Positions 1 through 11,909 of a DNA stretch of 64,000 nucleotides are shown one piece after another (the first letter of the stretch is position 1; every line of letters begins with the position of its first letter). The notes below the pieces were generated by a model, which was not told the DNA's origin, searched no databases, and saw nothing but the letters and a program-made list of their open reading frames with translations. The translations under genes were made by a program, and so were the position numbers. This DNA is from Theristus sp. LFF4_11 (Eukaryota; Nematoda; Chromadorea; Monhysterida; Xyalidae), in NCBI GenBank assembly GCA_030248135.1, contig JASANC010003005.1, forward strand, positions 1-64,000. Direction: 5' to 3'.

Positions 1-2976
1 TTTGCCCAGGAGAACGTGCATCTCAGAGGCATTGGCGAACGCAATGTCCCTTCTGTGGCAAAGGCAATGGCTCACGGGACGGACGGTTTAGCCTACATTC
101 ATACTCCCACACCAATCCACAAGAGTTTGGTAAAAAGAATGAAAATCAACGGAAGACAACACCATTTTGTCACTGGTGCTGGTGTGTACACAGCCGTGCG
201 TACTGTTTTGTTAGCCGTGCGCACATGTTAGCAACGATAAAGCTACATGCAGCGATGTTTTGCAATCTCTGATTTTTCTCTTTTTGCACAGAGTTTACAG
301 AAATGATTTGTTGTGATTTCAGACCAAATTGGAGAGGACAATTAAAAAAAAGTTTTTATAAAATTTTTTACGCTTTTCAGCAAAACAAACGCGGCGCAAA
401 AATATAACTCTAATGTACTTGTATCCGTGTGTACCACATCGAATACTTGAAAATAGTTGTCGAGCCAAGTTTCTGACTGCTTACACAAGCCCATATTCTA
501 CCTTTTTTATGCGTATCCCGCATTTTTAGATAATTGAGATTTGATGGATTTGAGAGTGACAGCACAAAAAGCTTGTACAATAACAAATCTGTTTTATTTT
601 TTCGTTCGTTTAAAAACCAGTCAAATGGTATAAACTTTTGAACGCAATAGAGTCACAAATTTACGGGCTGTCAACATGTGTGTGGTCGTGTGTGGTCACT
701 CGGTTTTATAAATTTGAAAAACCTTATACCGCATGAATCGATATCGATTTTTCGTTTCAGAAATGGATTTGGTTTTGGTCGACAAATAAGCCGGTTTCAA
801 TTCTATAACTGACATGGTTATGGTTGTTACATACAGAGTAGATTTTACACTGGTTACCGTGATTTGAAAAGCATGAAGGGAACGGGTCGTTGAAACGCAT
901 CGCATAAAATGGTGTCAGAAAATGGAGATTTATAGCAAAACATTGAGGAACGGGAGCAACACGTTATCTTCCCAATCGCCGATTGTCGTGCTTGTTGCTG
1001 TTGTTGGGATTTTTAGGCGATGTTTTTAGCCAGGGCTAACCCAGAGAAGCGTACAGAACACCATTGAGTAGGGCGCCCATCGAGTTTTCTCTGTCATTAA
1101 GTGCCTATACACCCCTCGGCGGGGCTCGATCCCCCGAGCGCACAGACTGTAGTCTAACGCACTACCACCAGGCCACGAGGGTGACAACACTAAAACAACA
1201 TTGTTTTCAGAAACAGACTCTCTACGAGAAAACCCATTATCATCGTTTTGAATGACTTACTGAAAAGAATGATTTTGTTATGACGACAATGAAACCTTGA
1301 ACAATCCCACCTGTTTATCGTTAGACTTTAGTTTTGTGAAAATATTAATTGCAACCTAGGCTTAGTTAGTGAGATGACGGCATTTCAGTGGCATTTTCTG
1401 AAATTGATTCGCTTTCAAGATAAATGGCAACGAAGACTGGTCATGTGTTTCGTTTCGAACATTTCACTAAGCCCGTTCGATAGGCCAGGTGCAATTTCAG
1501 GTTGCTTTCTGTGTTGTTGACGTTTACAACGACAATGGATGGATGGCATTTGCGGCTTTTTAGTTTGATCAGTTTGGATTACGTTTTTCCAACCGAAAAA
1601 ATAATGAAATGACAGCTTTCCATGGTGATGGCACATGAATGAAGACTAGTTTCGTCGGATTCGTTAGAAAGTAGACCTTACCTGGAATCGTTTGAAAAAT
1701 GGTGTTCCCATGGAACTTTTATCACAATGAAACATAATGTTACATAGCATTTGTTCAGATTCCAGATTATCAGTACACAGCCGATATTCCAACTTCCATT
1801 TAAAAACCAGCGTCGGTCCGTTTTTTTGTTTTAGCTTTTTGCGACCCAATTAACCTGAAAATAAGGTTTGTGAGACAACTGAAGTTTCTATCCGTTATGT
1901 TCAAAAGATGATTATTAGATGTCAATCATCGCCTAAAATTTGTTTTTTTATTTTTCTGCATTTCATAAATCACAAACAAGTTTTGTCTATTAAAAATCCA
2001 GACATTCATCAATACAAACACTCAAAAATTTTAAAATTAAAAAAAAACAAACTGCAATTTGAACGATCCGCGTTTGAACCTAATCGGGGTCACGCACCAG
2101 CCAATCAGTTAATGCCCCAAATTATCCAGTCCGACTAGATGTAAACATTATGTTTTATTGTGATAAAAGTTCCATGGAAACCATTTTTCAAACGATTCAA
2201 GTGAGATCCAGTATTATCTAGATATCTTCTCGTGCGATATTGACTTCATAGCCGATATTGACTTCATATTGACTTCAAATATTATCCAACTTTTGATTAG
2301 AAAGGCTGCACCTGTCCGTGTTTTCTTCAAGCTTTTTGCAACTGATTCTAGATGGAGCTAAGCAAGCTAAAAATAAGGTTTCTACATGAGGGATAGCCGA
2401 AGTTTCCATTAATTAGTGAGTGACATTTCGCAAAAACAAGCTATTGCGTCAAGTCAAGTCAGCCGGCTTTGCTGGGTTTATTACCTGTTCATGTTTGTTG
2501 CATGATCAGTCTATAATTGTAGACTGACACATGTTCAGTATCCACGGCCACGTTCAAAACACTTCAAATACAGGGTGATCAAAAAAACTACACGATAAGA
2601 ATCGGCTCTAGCTCGTCAACGGGTGGATCGTTTGGACTGAAATTTTAACCAAACATCCGAAAAGGCTTTTTATTTTGTGTGTTAAAATTTCAGACGAATT
2701 GGTCAATCCTGTAATGAATGCGAAATGAAATTGTGAAAACGTAAAAAATTGACTTTTTGCTCCAAATACAGCACGCACGTCCACCACTCAGCGCTCAAGG
2801 AGATGTTTCAGCTTTCTGCTATGAATTTTCGTTTTTTTCAAAAAGAACAACCCAGTAATCGTTTTTGATATTTCAGCTAGTGCATCGTAAACGTGTAGAG
2901 CCAGTCGTGTGTCGATAAGCCAGCCAGCATAATTGATCGATATGTCCTGTGTGGTGCGGTTGCGGTGTTGTCGTTG
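1..2976. other. Spacer upstream of the insulin-like gene
   Basis: A/T-rich DNA with no gene I can support. An open frame on the + strand from the window edge to base 231 has fairly even codon use and could be the end of an exon, but I recognise no family in it and it has no clear splice acceptor. A degenerate SINE fragment lies at about 1067-1200 (separate entry). The rest, including 1260-2900, shows only short A/T runs and fragments. Confidence 0.5.
1067..1200 (-). repeat. tRNA-related SINE fragment
   Basis: Read on the minus strand, this stretch has an A-box-like TGGCCTGGTGGTAGTGCG followed at tRNA spacing by a B-box-like GGATCGAGCCCC. The acceptor and anticodon stems do not fold properly, so it is better read as the tRNA-derived head of a SINE than as a tRNA gene. 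A related, more degraded fragment with the same GGGG..TTGCCCCGAGCG core lies near 8215-8255. Confidence 0.45.
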
Positions 2977-5358
2977 ATGGTCGCGTTTGCCGCTCTTGTC
3001 TGTGCTTCGCGCGACACAGCGAACGAGCAGCAGCATAGCGAGCGCGACCCGAAGAAGACGCAGTTCCGTCTGTGCGGAGCGCCACTGTACAAGCTGATGC
3101 GTACCGCGGTCTGCGGCGGCTGCGTTCGATCGTACACGGGCGAAAAGCGCAACGGTCGGCCTTTGACACCTAACCCTACAGTCGAACGCTAAATTAGAGG
3201 CAATCAGCTGATTCGTTAATGATTATTACGGTGTGCATGCTTTCGGTGCAAAGCAAACTCCGCCGCCACATCAATGCCCCTCTGCACAGAAAACAAACAT
3301 CACGCGACCCACCAACCAATCTGCTGATTCCGTATAATTTAGAGTTCGACTGTAAGTGTACCGTAAATTCTCGTTTATGATGAATATCCTTGTTTAAGAA
3401 ACTAAATTCTGCAAAACTTTGCGTTTTTGGCGATTCTCTCAAGAGAGGAAATTTTTCAAATAATCTGCAAATCAACAGTTATCCTCCTAGTCTTGTGGAA
3501 TCCCTTTTTCTAGTAGACGCACATTAAACGAGAAATTACGGTATCATTCGTACTTCTTCGAACTTGAGTGCGAAACTAGCAGATGCTCCAGAGTAAGGGT
3601 CGGTCCACAGTTGCGCAGCACATGCAGTGGTATCCCGTTTTTAATGAATTGTAATAGTTTTTTTAACATCGGGGATCAGACAGGTAGTGGTGGTGTATGT
3701 GAGTAATAAAGTTCGCTTGAGCTGCCAGCGAATGATATGGGGGTGCCAGCACATGATATGTCGATGTGACGACCGAACCAACAGCCGCGCTTATTTCTCA
3801 AACGGTGTGAATTTGGTCGACATAAAGACAAGAGTTGACGAGCAAGTCACGGATTCGTTCTCAATCGGGCATGCGTGCAAAAACACGATGGGTCTCGCCA
3901 CTCACTCGCTCGCCTGGCGGACGGAGTCGTCACGGTTAGTATTACCGTTTGCTGTGGATGCGAGACGTAATGCGTTTGCACACGGTGGTAGGAATTCGAA
4001 AATAGGCTACCGCAGAAGCTTCGCCGTGTGCTGACGTTTTACGGCTTGGTTTGGGTTTTTTTGCGGTTTTTCCGTATTGGACGTGAACTTTTGTGCCTCG
4101 GATTTTCTTGAAACGATAATGTTACAAAGTGATTTCAGATATTATGGTTTAAGTGTCACATATAAGCTCTGCTTAAGGTGTGCCGCCGTTACAACTGGCA
4201 ACAAAACGGACTGCCGTTTCCTGCATTGAATAATGCAGGGGGGGCAATTACTGCGTACCATTGCCATATATGTGCTGCAACTGATTAAGTTGAAGAACAA
4301 CAAAAGCCACTCGTGGCTGCTGCTTTCGTGATTCTAAGTGCACTGCAACAATAAACTAAGGACCGAACTACAATAAGCTAAGGATTAAACTACAAGCTCC
4401 CTAAAAAGCTGTTTGTTTGTAAGACTAAGGTGCTGCTCCAGCAGCGTGTTTAAAAATTAAAAAAAAATTTTAAGCGTAAGTTTTTTCTTTCTAATGTATT
4501 TTATGGCACTTCTGCGGTACACAATTGCATTTGTCAAAAAATGTTAAAAGATCAGTCTAAAAAAATTTAGAGCTACAAGATGAATTCGGCAGCAACGGTG
4601 GCATTGAGATGATCGCTGCTGACTTCGAACACGGTGGCCGCGAACCGGGCGAGAAGCCGCTGTTTCGTGAGCTGTTGAAGGGCAGGTACATTGTATGACC
4701 AGATGAAACGGCATCTTTTAAGAGAACAAACTTACTCCTCCATCTAGCAAACGATACATTGCAGCAGGAATAACACATTTCATCCGAAGATGCGTTTCAG
4801 ATTTTTAATGATGAATGAATTTAACAATAAAACAGTTGGGTATCCAAGCTCAGAAGCAACTTTAATAAAATGGTGTACTGTTATTAGTTTACAAATGCAC
4901 ATTCTCTGTTGTAACAATCCACTCCACTGTAAAAAATCACTATGGTTGCAATTTTTTTACGTACAGTATGGCCGAATAAATAAGGCAGCCCGTCAAGGCG
5001 GGATCAGTCGCAGATTAGGAGTTGTATTTTTCAAAAATGCCAACATAACTCCAAATCATGTGTTCAAGGGATCAAAAATGAACAGAATAGCACGAAGAAT
5101 CCATAAGTCTAAAAAACGCGTCAAATTTGGCATACAATTTGGTTTCTGAACGTCTTTTTTTCTTTCATTCAAATTTCGCGCGCTCCTCGCACCCTGAAAA
5201 AAACTGCCATGTTTACTCGGTCATTCCGTATGGTCATTATGTCTTCCTTGTGCAGCTTTGGGAAACGCGCAGTTGGTGGGATGGCATATCGCTGCTGCAC
5301 GTTGGGCAAGTGTTCGATTGAGTTCTTGGCGACGATGTGCTGCAACGAGAAGCACTGA
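2977..5358 (+). CDS. Insulin-like peptide precursor (three visible exons)
   Basis: Secreted insulin/relaxin-family hormone precursor, 131 aa from the first in-frame ATG. Exons are 2977-3154, 4571-4685 and 5256-5358, joined with phases 1 and 2, and the frame stays open to TGA. Residues 30-49 carry a B-chain pattern (FRLCGAPLYKLM..VCGGC; Cys33, 46, 49). Residues 60-98 form an acidic C peptide. FGKR at 99-102 is a dibasic processing site directly before the A chain, which has Cys111, 112, 117, 126 and 127 (CC-x4-C-x8-CC). The x8 spacing matches insulin; the CC loop and the B-chain spacing are each one residue longer. The extra cysteines suggest a fourth disulfide, as in one class of worm insulins. 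Hydrophobic in-frame sequence extends upstream of the ATG to about 2930 without a start codon, so a short 5' exon supplying the true start and most of the signal peptide is likely. Intron 1 begins just before a MITE and intron 2 contains another MITE. Confidence 0.8.
3179..3352. mobile_element. MITE family A, copy 1 (TIR CAGTCGAAC, TA duplication)
   Basis: Imperfect palindrome starting CAGTCGAAC and ending GTTCGACTG, flanked on both sides by TA, the target duplication expected of Tc1/mariner-type elements. It lies at the start of intron 1 of the insulin-like gene. The inner arms share CAATCAGCTGATT-like and GCATGC motifs with copies at 18080-18253 and 56985-57152. No coding capacity. Confidence 0.8.
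3353..4570. other. Intron 1 of the insulin-like gene
   Basis: Intronic sequence between the B-chain exon and the C-peptide exon. A 115-codon open frame at 3687-4034 (+) lies in a locally G/C-richer patch, but it has no acceptor in the right phase and no recognisable domain, so I do not call it an exon. Nothing else is visible apart from the MITE at its 5' end. Confidence 0.5.
4962..5230. mobile_element. MITE family C, copy 1 (TIR TACAGTATGGCC)
   Basis: Roughly 270 bp element with terminal inverted repeats TACAGTATGGCCGAATAAA and, at the far end, TTTACTCGGTCATTCCGTA. It has no coding capacity. It sits in intron 2 of the insulin-like gene and ends 25 bp before the A-chain exon, so it supplies much of the sequence around the acceptor. 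A second copy is at 12724-12985. Confidence 0.75.
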
Positions 5359-6540
5359 GCAACGAAGAAACATTGTTGCATGTGTAGCAGAATATACGAA
5401 AAAAAATATATAAATACATATATAAACGAAAATAGAAGAATATGCGAAAAGCTTCGACTTTTCTTGTGCAGTCTATCTGAAACTTATGGGGGTGAAATCA
5501 GCTAATTGGTTGGTCAAAACCTGGCTCTAGGGTCGGGGTGCTTCTTTTTGGCTGTGAAGGGAGCAATCATTTGTGAGTATTGTTTGATGGCAAAAATTAA
5601 ACGTTGCATTCGCTGATTTCGTTTGTGTTCAGTTTCATATGGACTGTACCACATATGTATGGCCTGTGTTTTGTCGCCCTGGATAATTTGTAGCATTAAC
5701 TGACTGGTTGGTTGCCTGAAAGATTAGGTTAACAAAGTTTAAACAAGAAATTGAATGAACATTTATTTTTCCAGGTTTGTGATATCTGCGCGTTTATTTT
5801 GTGTGGGCAGTGAGACTTTGATGAAAAAATCTTCTTTGGAATTACTGAGATGAGAACAAATCAAAAGCAGCAGTTTTCACGGCAAAAAACGTCACTTTGT
5901 TACAGAAAAGAACGACGGCGACAGTTGGTAACCTGAATTTTCTGCAAAATTTTTTCACAACCGTGTGTCTGCCAGCCTGAACACTCAGATTTAGTATCGA
6001 GTGAAAACAAGTGAAGATCGTATCGAAATTTGTAAGACACAGACACAGCATGTTTGTTCAAAACAGCCGTTGCAGAATACGGAATTCGAGATCGGGAGTT
6101 GCAACTGCGCAATTGTATATTACTAGAGTAAAGTGCGCTTTCTGCGCATTCAAAAGGTGGAATATGATCAGTAATTATGAAAGTTATGTGCTAAATAGAA
6201 TAGGCTTTTTTCAGAACAGAATATATAGACATATACAATGTTGACACAAGAATAGGAATCATATACAATACGTCTGACAAAGGTTTTAAAACATCATGCA
6301 AACCGTAAAAATTGGTGCCACTAATCAATTTCTTTGTGAAAAATATTTGCGCCGTTTTCTGATTTTCGTCTTGTTCTTTTAAGTTTTTTGGGATGATGAG
6401 TAAATTTGTCATATATTAGATAGACCACAAAAACACCTGTATGATACATTAGATGCAAATCTAGTATTCCAGCTTTTAATTGAGTCATTTTAGGTTTCAA
6501 AGAAACTTTTAATCCGCCATTGACTAAGCCCTAACGGGGG
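5359..6540. other. Spacer after the insulin-like gene
   Basis: A/T-rich sequence downstream of the insulin-like stop codon. It contains the presumed 3' UTR of that gene. No open frame with exon-like codon use, no repeat family and no RNA gene is visible. Confidence 0.5.
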
Positions 6541-6700
6541 GGTCGAACAAAATTTTTGGGCGCCCGGGCCGGCGGGGGGGAGAAAGGGGGGGGGAACGGG
6601 CCCCGGGAAATTTTTTTGTGAGAAAAAAATGAAAAAAAGAGAGAGGGGGAAGAAAGAAGGAGAAAAAAAAAGGGCCCGAAAGGGGGGGGGGGAAAAAAAA
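6535..6700. other. Homopolymer-rich block, possibly low-quality sequence
   Basis: A run of G-only, A-only and mixed G/A homopolymers with collapsed motifs such as GGGCGCCCGGGCC and CGGGCCCCGGGAAA. It abuts a fragment (6708-6765) matching the tandem repeat at 11910-12360, and lies immediately outside the left arm of the foldback element. The pattern resembles a poorly resolved assembly junction more than a natural sequence. Confidence 0.5.
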
Positions 6701-7614
6701 ATTACAGTTTATTGGTCGGTCGGTTATGGAACAACTTTAGACAAAAATTGAAAGGGCGAACACTTAAGATAGGCTTTTTCACAATACCGACCCTCCTTAG
6801 GCACAATTTCAAAAAAGTTTTCAAATTCAGTCAAATTTAGGACCAATCGAACCGCCTTGATGCCCTGAGTTCGAAAATCATATTTTTATCCTAATCCAAG
6901 CCTTTTTTATGCTTCAAAATTAGGAAAAACCTAATTTTCGACCCCCTTGTAGTAAAACTGCTCTAGCTCGCTTCTGCTTAAAGCTATTAACAAAAATCAA
7001 ACACCAATCGATTTCCCTTGTGCTCGCGCACATTTTTCGTTTGTGTACTATGGGTTGAAAACGTTTCTTCATGCTCTGTATTTTTAAAAAACTGCAGAGG
7101 TTGGTGGTTTTTTACGTTTTTCGGTACTTTAGAAACGTTTGTGGGGTATAGTTGCTAAGTAATTCTGAAAGAACTACGAAAAATGTATATCCATGTAAAA
7201 TTTCAGCTTCATAAAGCGTCGCCGGGAGTCACACGATACAAAACAAAATGGCTTGTCGCATGCGTTTTTGGTCAATATGCCGCATGCACACTGTACATGC
7301 GCACACACACACAGTCACAGTGCACGCAAGCAGTGTGTGCGCTGCTGCTCATCCCATTCACCCTGCTGTTATGCAATACACCTAAAAATATTACCCATGA
7401 CACTTTAGCCGTACCAAAAAAGCAAGCTGCTGAAAATTGCTCTGTTTCACATGTTGCACAACATTGAGGCCAAACCTCTTCTGCATATGATGTTGCCAAG
7501 GCCGAAATTCAGAGAACCATTCTACAATTTGGTTGATTAGTGAAAGTTTTATCTTTTGTTACATGCAGTTGAAATGTAAAAAACCAATACGATAAAAAAA
7601 GCGTTCGCATAAAA

Positions 7615-8015
7615 CTGCGTTTGCAAGTTGTTTGTTGTTCGCTTTGCACAATTACGAGAGCGCTAAACGCGCGGCAATTGCTTGTTGTCGCTTGCACAAT
7701 CACGGAGGTAGCGCGAAACTGCGCGGCAAGTTGTTGCTGCACATTGCACAATCACGAGGTGGGGCGAAACGGGCGGAGTTGGCGCGGGGGCGGTGAGGGG
7801 GGGGGGGGGGGGGGGACAATCACGATGTAGCGCGTAAAGTGCGCTTGCAAGTTGTTTGTTGTTCGCTTTGCACAATCACGATGTAGCGCGTAAAGTGCGC
7901 TTGCAAGTTGTTTGTTGTTCGCTGTGCACAATCACGATGTAGCGCGTAAAGTGCGGTGTTGTGAAGGGGCTTGCAAGTTGTTTGTTGTTCGCTTTGCACA
8001 ATCACGATGTAGCGT
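7615..8015 (+). repeat. 56-bp minisatellite, left array
   Basis: Direct repeats of a 56-bp unit containing TTGCAAGTTGTTTGTTGTTC and GCACAATCACGATGTAGCGC. The outer units have diverged, and one is interrupted by a G-rich stretch at 7785-7816. It forms the inner part of the left arm of the foldback element. Confidence 0.85.
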
Positions 8016-8029
8016 CTCGTTGCAACGCA

Positions 8030-9160
8030 ACAGAACAACTCAAATACGCATCGAATAAAGAAAGATGCGCATGCGTGCACGCTTTTTGTGCAACGTTGAT
8101 CAAATGAAGCTTCAAATAAAAATATCGCAACTTTCATTCAACAAAAAAGTATCAAAAGTATAATGAGCGGACCGGAACTCTTCAGGCCTTTTCAGGCCAC
8201 ATTTAGAGGGCCGCAATTATACCCCTCCCGTCGGGGTCTTGCCCCGAGCGTTTTTCCGAAACTTTGAGTTCAGGGACCGGACACCGCGGCGGACAGGAGT
8301 AGGACATCGGACACAAAGTCGGACATTTTCATTTAGCGTGCGGTCACTACGCGATCTTTTGACTGTGGTTGTGTTGTCTTAATCTTCTCATTGTGCCGTG
8401 TTTGTCCGTCCGTCCTTTTTTCGGTACTCCTTCAAAATATGGGTCCGCTCAAACTTCATCGCAGCGCGCTGATTGATGGCTCATATGAAAGCCCTCGTTC
8501 TGCTGGGTAATCCTGTGTATGGGTTTTTTTGAAATTCAAAATTTTGAAGAATTTTTGTTATTTGAATTTGAAATTTTTGATTAAAAGCGTCTGTGGTGGG
8601 CGTGTACAGTGCACTGAAAGTTGTATTTATGTGCTTGATAGATATTTATGATGGATACCGTTCACATGATATTGCATGAGCATAAAACAGTCATACGTCT
8701 GAAAGTAGGGCCCACGGGTTCAGTACCGAAGACGTGGGGGTGGGGGGGGGGGGTACGTACACCCCCCCCCCCCTAGAGCACCCGAGACCTCCGCGTGGGG
8801 GGGGTGGGGTCACGCGACACCAAACCTTAAAACCTGAACACTGGACCATCCACACTCCTTTCGAAATTTGCTTGACACCCCACCCACCCCCCCTCACATG
8901 GACCTTAAGTTACAGTGACAACCCCAAAAATTTTCTCGGACCATCCAAAAATCATGAACTTTTGCTTAAAAATCATGATTTTTTTGTCTATAAAGTCCAT
9001 AATATAAGCTGAATATATGATAACTTAACATTCTTCATTGTAATTTTGCCGCAAAATTTAGCGTTTTCCCTTCAAAATTTAAGCGAAAAAATATCATGGG
9101 TGGGGTGGGGGGTGTGCACCCCCAGAAATTTTTCTACAATAGTGCACCCCCAACAAAGTG
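8030..9160. other. Central spacer of the foldback element
   Basis: Unique sequence between the two minisatellite arrays. It contains a degenerate SINE-like fragment near 8215-8255 and a G/C palindrome near 8735-8810 made of long G and C runs around GGTACGTACACC. No plausible transposase or other exon is visible. Confidence 0.5.
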
Positions 9161-9162
9161 AA

Positions 9163-9800
9163 CAACAAACAACTTGCAAGCGCAGTTTACGCGCTACATC
9201 GTGATTGTGCAAAGCGAACAACAAACAACTTGCAAGCGCAGTTTACGCGCTACATCGTGATTGTGCAAGACGAACAACAAACAACTTGCAAGCGCAGTTT
9301 ACGCGCTACATCGTGATTGTGCAAAGCGAACAACAAACAACTTGCAAGCGCAGTTTACGCGCTACATCGTGATTGTGCAAGACGAACAACAAGCAAGTTG
9401 CCAGCGCAGTTTAGGCGCTACATCGTAATTGTGCAAAGCGAACAGCGAACAACTTGCAGGCGCAGTTTACGCGCTACATCGTGATTGTGCAATGTGAACA
9501 GCAAACAACTTACAAGCGCAGTTTACGCGCTACATCGTGATTGTGCAAAGCGAACAACAAGCAAATTGCCAGCACAGTTTAGGCGCTACATCGTGATTGT
9601 GCAAAGCGAACAGCGAACAACTTGCAAGCGCAGTTTACGCGCTACGTCGTGATTGTGCAATGTGAACAGCAAACAACTTGCAAGCGCAGTTTACGCGCTA
9701 CATCGTGATTGTGCAAGACGAACAACAAGCAAGTTGCCAGCGCAGTTTAGGCGCTACATCGTAATTGTGCAAAGCGAACAACAAACAACTTGCAAACGCA
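9163..9800 (-). repeat. 56-bp minisatellite, right array (about 11 units)
   Basis: About eleven units of the same 56-bp repeat in reverse orientation, containing GCGCTACATCGTGATTGTGC and GAACAACAAACAACTTGCAA. Because 56 is not a multiple of three, long spurious open frames run through the array. Confidence 0.88.
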
Positions 9801-10660
9801 GTTTTATGCGAACGCTTTTTTTATCGTATTGGTTTTTTACATTTCAACTGCATGTAACAAAAGATAAAACTTTCACTAATCAACCAAATTGTAGAATGGT
9901 TCTCTGCATTTCGGCCTTGGCAACATCATATGCAGAAGAGGTTTGGCCTCAATGTTGTGCAACATGTGAAACTGAGCAATTTTCAGCAGCTTGTTTTTTT
10001 GGTACGGCTAAAGTGTCATGGGTAATATTTTTAGGTGTATTGCATAACAGCAGGGTGAATGGGGTGAACAGCAGCGCACACACTGCTTGCGTGCACTGTG
10101 ACTGTGTGTGCGCGCGCATGTACAGTATGCATGCGGCATATTGACCAAAAACGCATGCGACAAGCCATTTTGTTTTGTATCGTGTGACTCCCGGCGACGC
10201 TTTATGAAGCTGAAATTTTACATGAATACACATTTTTCACAGATCTTTCAGAATTACTTAGCAACTATACCCCACAAACGTTTCTAAAGTACCGAAAAAC
10301 GTAAAAAACCACCAACCTCTGCAGTTTTTTATAAATACAAAGCATGAAAAAACGTTTTCAACCCATAGTATAAAAACGAAAAATGTGCGCGAGCACAAGG
10401 GGAATCGATTGGTGTTTGATTTTTGTTAATAGCTTCAAGCAGAAGCGAGCTAGAGCAGTTTCACTACAAGGGGGTCGAAAATTAGGTTTTTCCTAATTTT
10501 GAAGCATAAAAAAGGCTTAGATTAGGATAAAAATATGATTTTCGAACTCAGGGCATCAAGGCGGTTCGATTGGTCCTAAATTTGACTGAATTTGAAAACT
10601 TTTTTGAAATTGTGCCTAGAGGTGTGGAGGTCGGGTCGGTCGACTCAAAAAGCCTATCTT

Positions 10661-11909
10661 AAAAAGGAGCGCATGCGAGCTGAGACGGCGTCGATCTATG
10701 GCACGGCCGGGTTTCGCCGAGGGCAGCTTTCGAGAAAGCCAGAACGCCGCAGCGGAGATTGGTTGGTCGGAGTTTTTTTCGGTCTCCGTGACTCAAACCG
10801 ATACGGAGTTATTTCGGTCTCCGAGACTCAAACCGAACGGAGGACGACCTCCGTGATCAAAAACGTGATTGGCTGTGGTGGTGTTGCTGAAGAAGGCTGT
10901 GAGGAGAAGTTTGGTTGTGGCGCAGTGAAGCGCAGTGGAAGTTTTATTGTTTAGCCACGGTTCTTTGATTTTTAAAGGTCTCCGGTAAACTGCGACGTAG
11001 AGTGCAGGTTGCGCCATACTCTTCTGCTGATTTGTAACAGTTTTGTAATAGTTTTATTTGTTTTGTTTTACCCCCGTTTTCAGTGTGGGGAGAGGGTGAA
11101 CTGTTTTAATGTTTTTTCTTCTATTTTAGTTTTGGCGGTTTTTCTTTGGGGTTTTTCGACGCAATTCGACTGCCGTGCGTGATCCCAAGCTTTAACAATC
11201 GTGACAGTTTAGTTTTGTTTTGTTTTCGTTTGTCAGGATAGCTTTTAGGTTTTTCAGTTTTGGCACTTCAGGTTTTCGAATTTGATAATTGTTGATCTTT
11301 GCTTTCTTTTTTTTGTTTGTAGCTTTTGAAGTTCTTAGAATTTTCGCTAGAGTTCAAGTGATTCAATTTCGGTTTTCGGTTGAGTTGGAGCATTTAGGAG
11401 TTTTGAAATGAGTGGAAGCAGGTGCCCAGGTCAGACAGTGCACCAGACACTCGGCTGCGTAGGGAGAGTGACGTCGCGAGGGCGCTCCGTATGGGGGAGT
11501 AGGGTACTGTAATGTCCTACTTTAGCCTTCGTGTCTGCACTCTCACACAAAGCCGGGTTTACGGTGAGCTGCTTCTGACAAAGCGCTTGACTTCCAATGC
11601 TCATCTACTTTTTTCCTAGATGCTCAACGATTTTCTTATATCTTTGTTCAACTATTTTTCCTTGATTTGTTCTTGTACATTATAAAAGTGCTGTGTTTTA
11701 TGAGTTCAGCATGTGCCGTTCGTGCCATTTTGTCCCTCTGTATTTCTATCATCTTTCGTCGTCGGTTTAATAAAAGTGAAGTCGTTTTAATTTAGTAAAA
11801 GTAAAAGTAAAGTAAAAAAACCCAACGTCGTCCACCGGTCATCACACACAGCAGCTCGGATCGGTTGGCAGTCCAGTGAGCCATTCACACACACCAAAGC
11901 AGCACACTT
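10661..11909. other. Spacer right of the foldback element
   Basis: No gene recognised. There is a G/C-richer patch at 10690-10880 with direct repeats of TTTCGGTCTCCG followed by GACTCAAACCGA, and another at 11410-11580 that could form stems but matches no RNA class I know. The 120-codon open frame at 10592-10954 starts inside the foldback arm and is not supported as a gene. Confidence 0.45.

Larger units (their letters stand above)
6766..10660. mobile_element. 3.9 kb foldback element with long inverted arms
   Basis: The left arm (about 6766-7650) is the near-exact reverse complement of the right arm (about 9770-10660), starting AAGATAGGCTTTTT and ending AGCCTATCTT. Each arm continues inward into an array of a 56-bp unit in mirrored orientation (7615-8015 and 9163-9800), and about 1.1 kb of unrelated single-copy sequence lies in the middle. 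Long inverted repeats with subterminal tandem repeats are the hallmark of Foldback/Galileo-type DNA transposons. No transposase reading frame is visible, so the copy is non-autonomous. The open frames inside are by-products of the arms and of the 56-bp unit. Confidence 0.75.

Noticed and set aside
1125..1195. Candidate tRNA gene on the minus strand
   Set aside because: A and B boxes are present, but the anticodon and acceptor stems do not pair; a SINE head fits better.
3687..4034. 115-codon open frame in intron 1 of the insulin-like gene
   Set aside because: No acceptor or donor in the needed phase, and inclusion would break the phase-consistent join of the B-chain and C-peptide exons.
4790..5149. 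119-codon frame with a CC-x5-C stretch that looked like an insulin A chain
   Set aside because: The spacing is wrong and it runs into a MITE; a true A chain preceded by GKR occurs in the next exon at 5256-5358.
9163..9800. Regular direct repeats resembling a CRISPR array
   Set aside because: The 56-bp units are contiguous with no unique spacers, occur mirrored at 7615-8015, and lie in a eukaryotic foldback element.
9653..10144. 163-codon open frame
   Set aside because: It is produced by the minisatellite and the right arm of the foldback element; the mirrored arm gives matching frames at 7183-7499.
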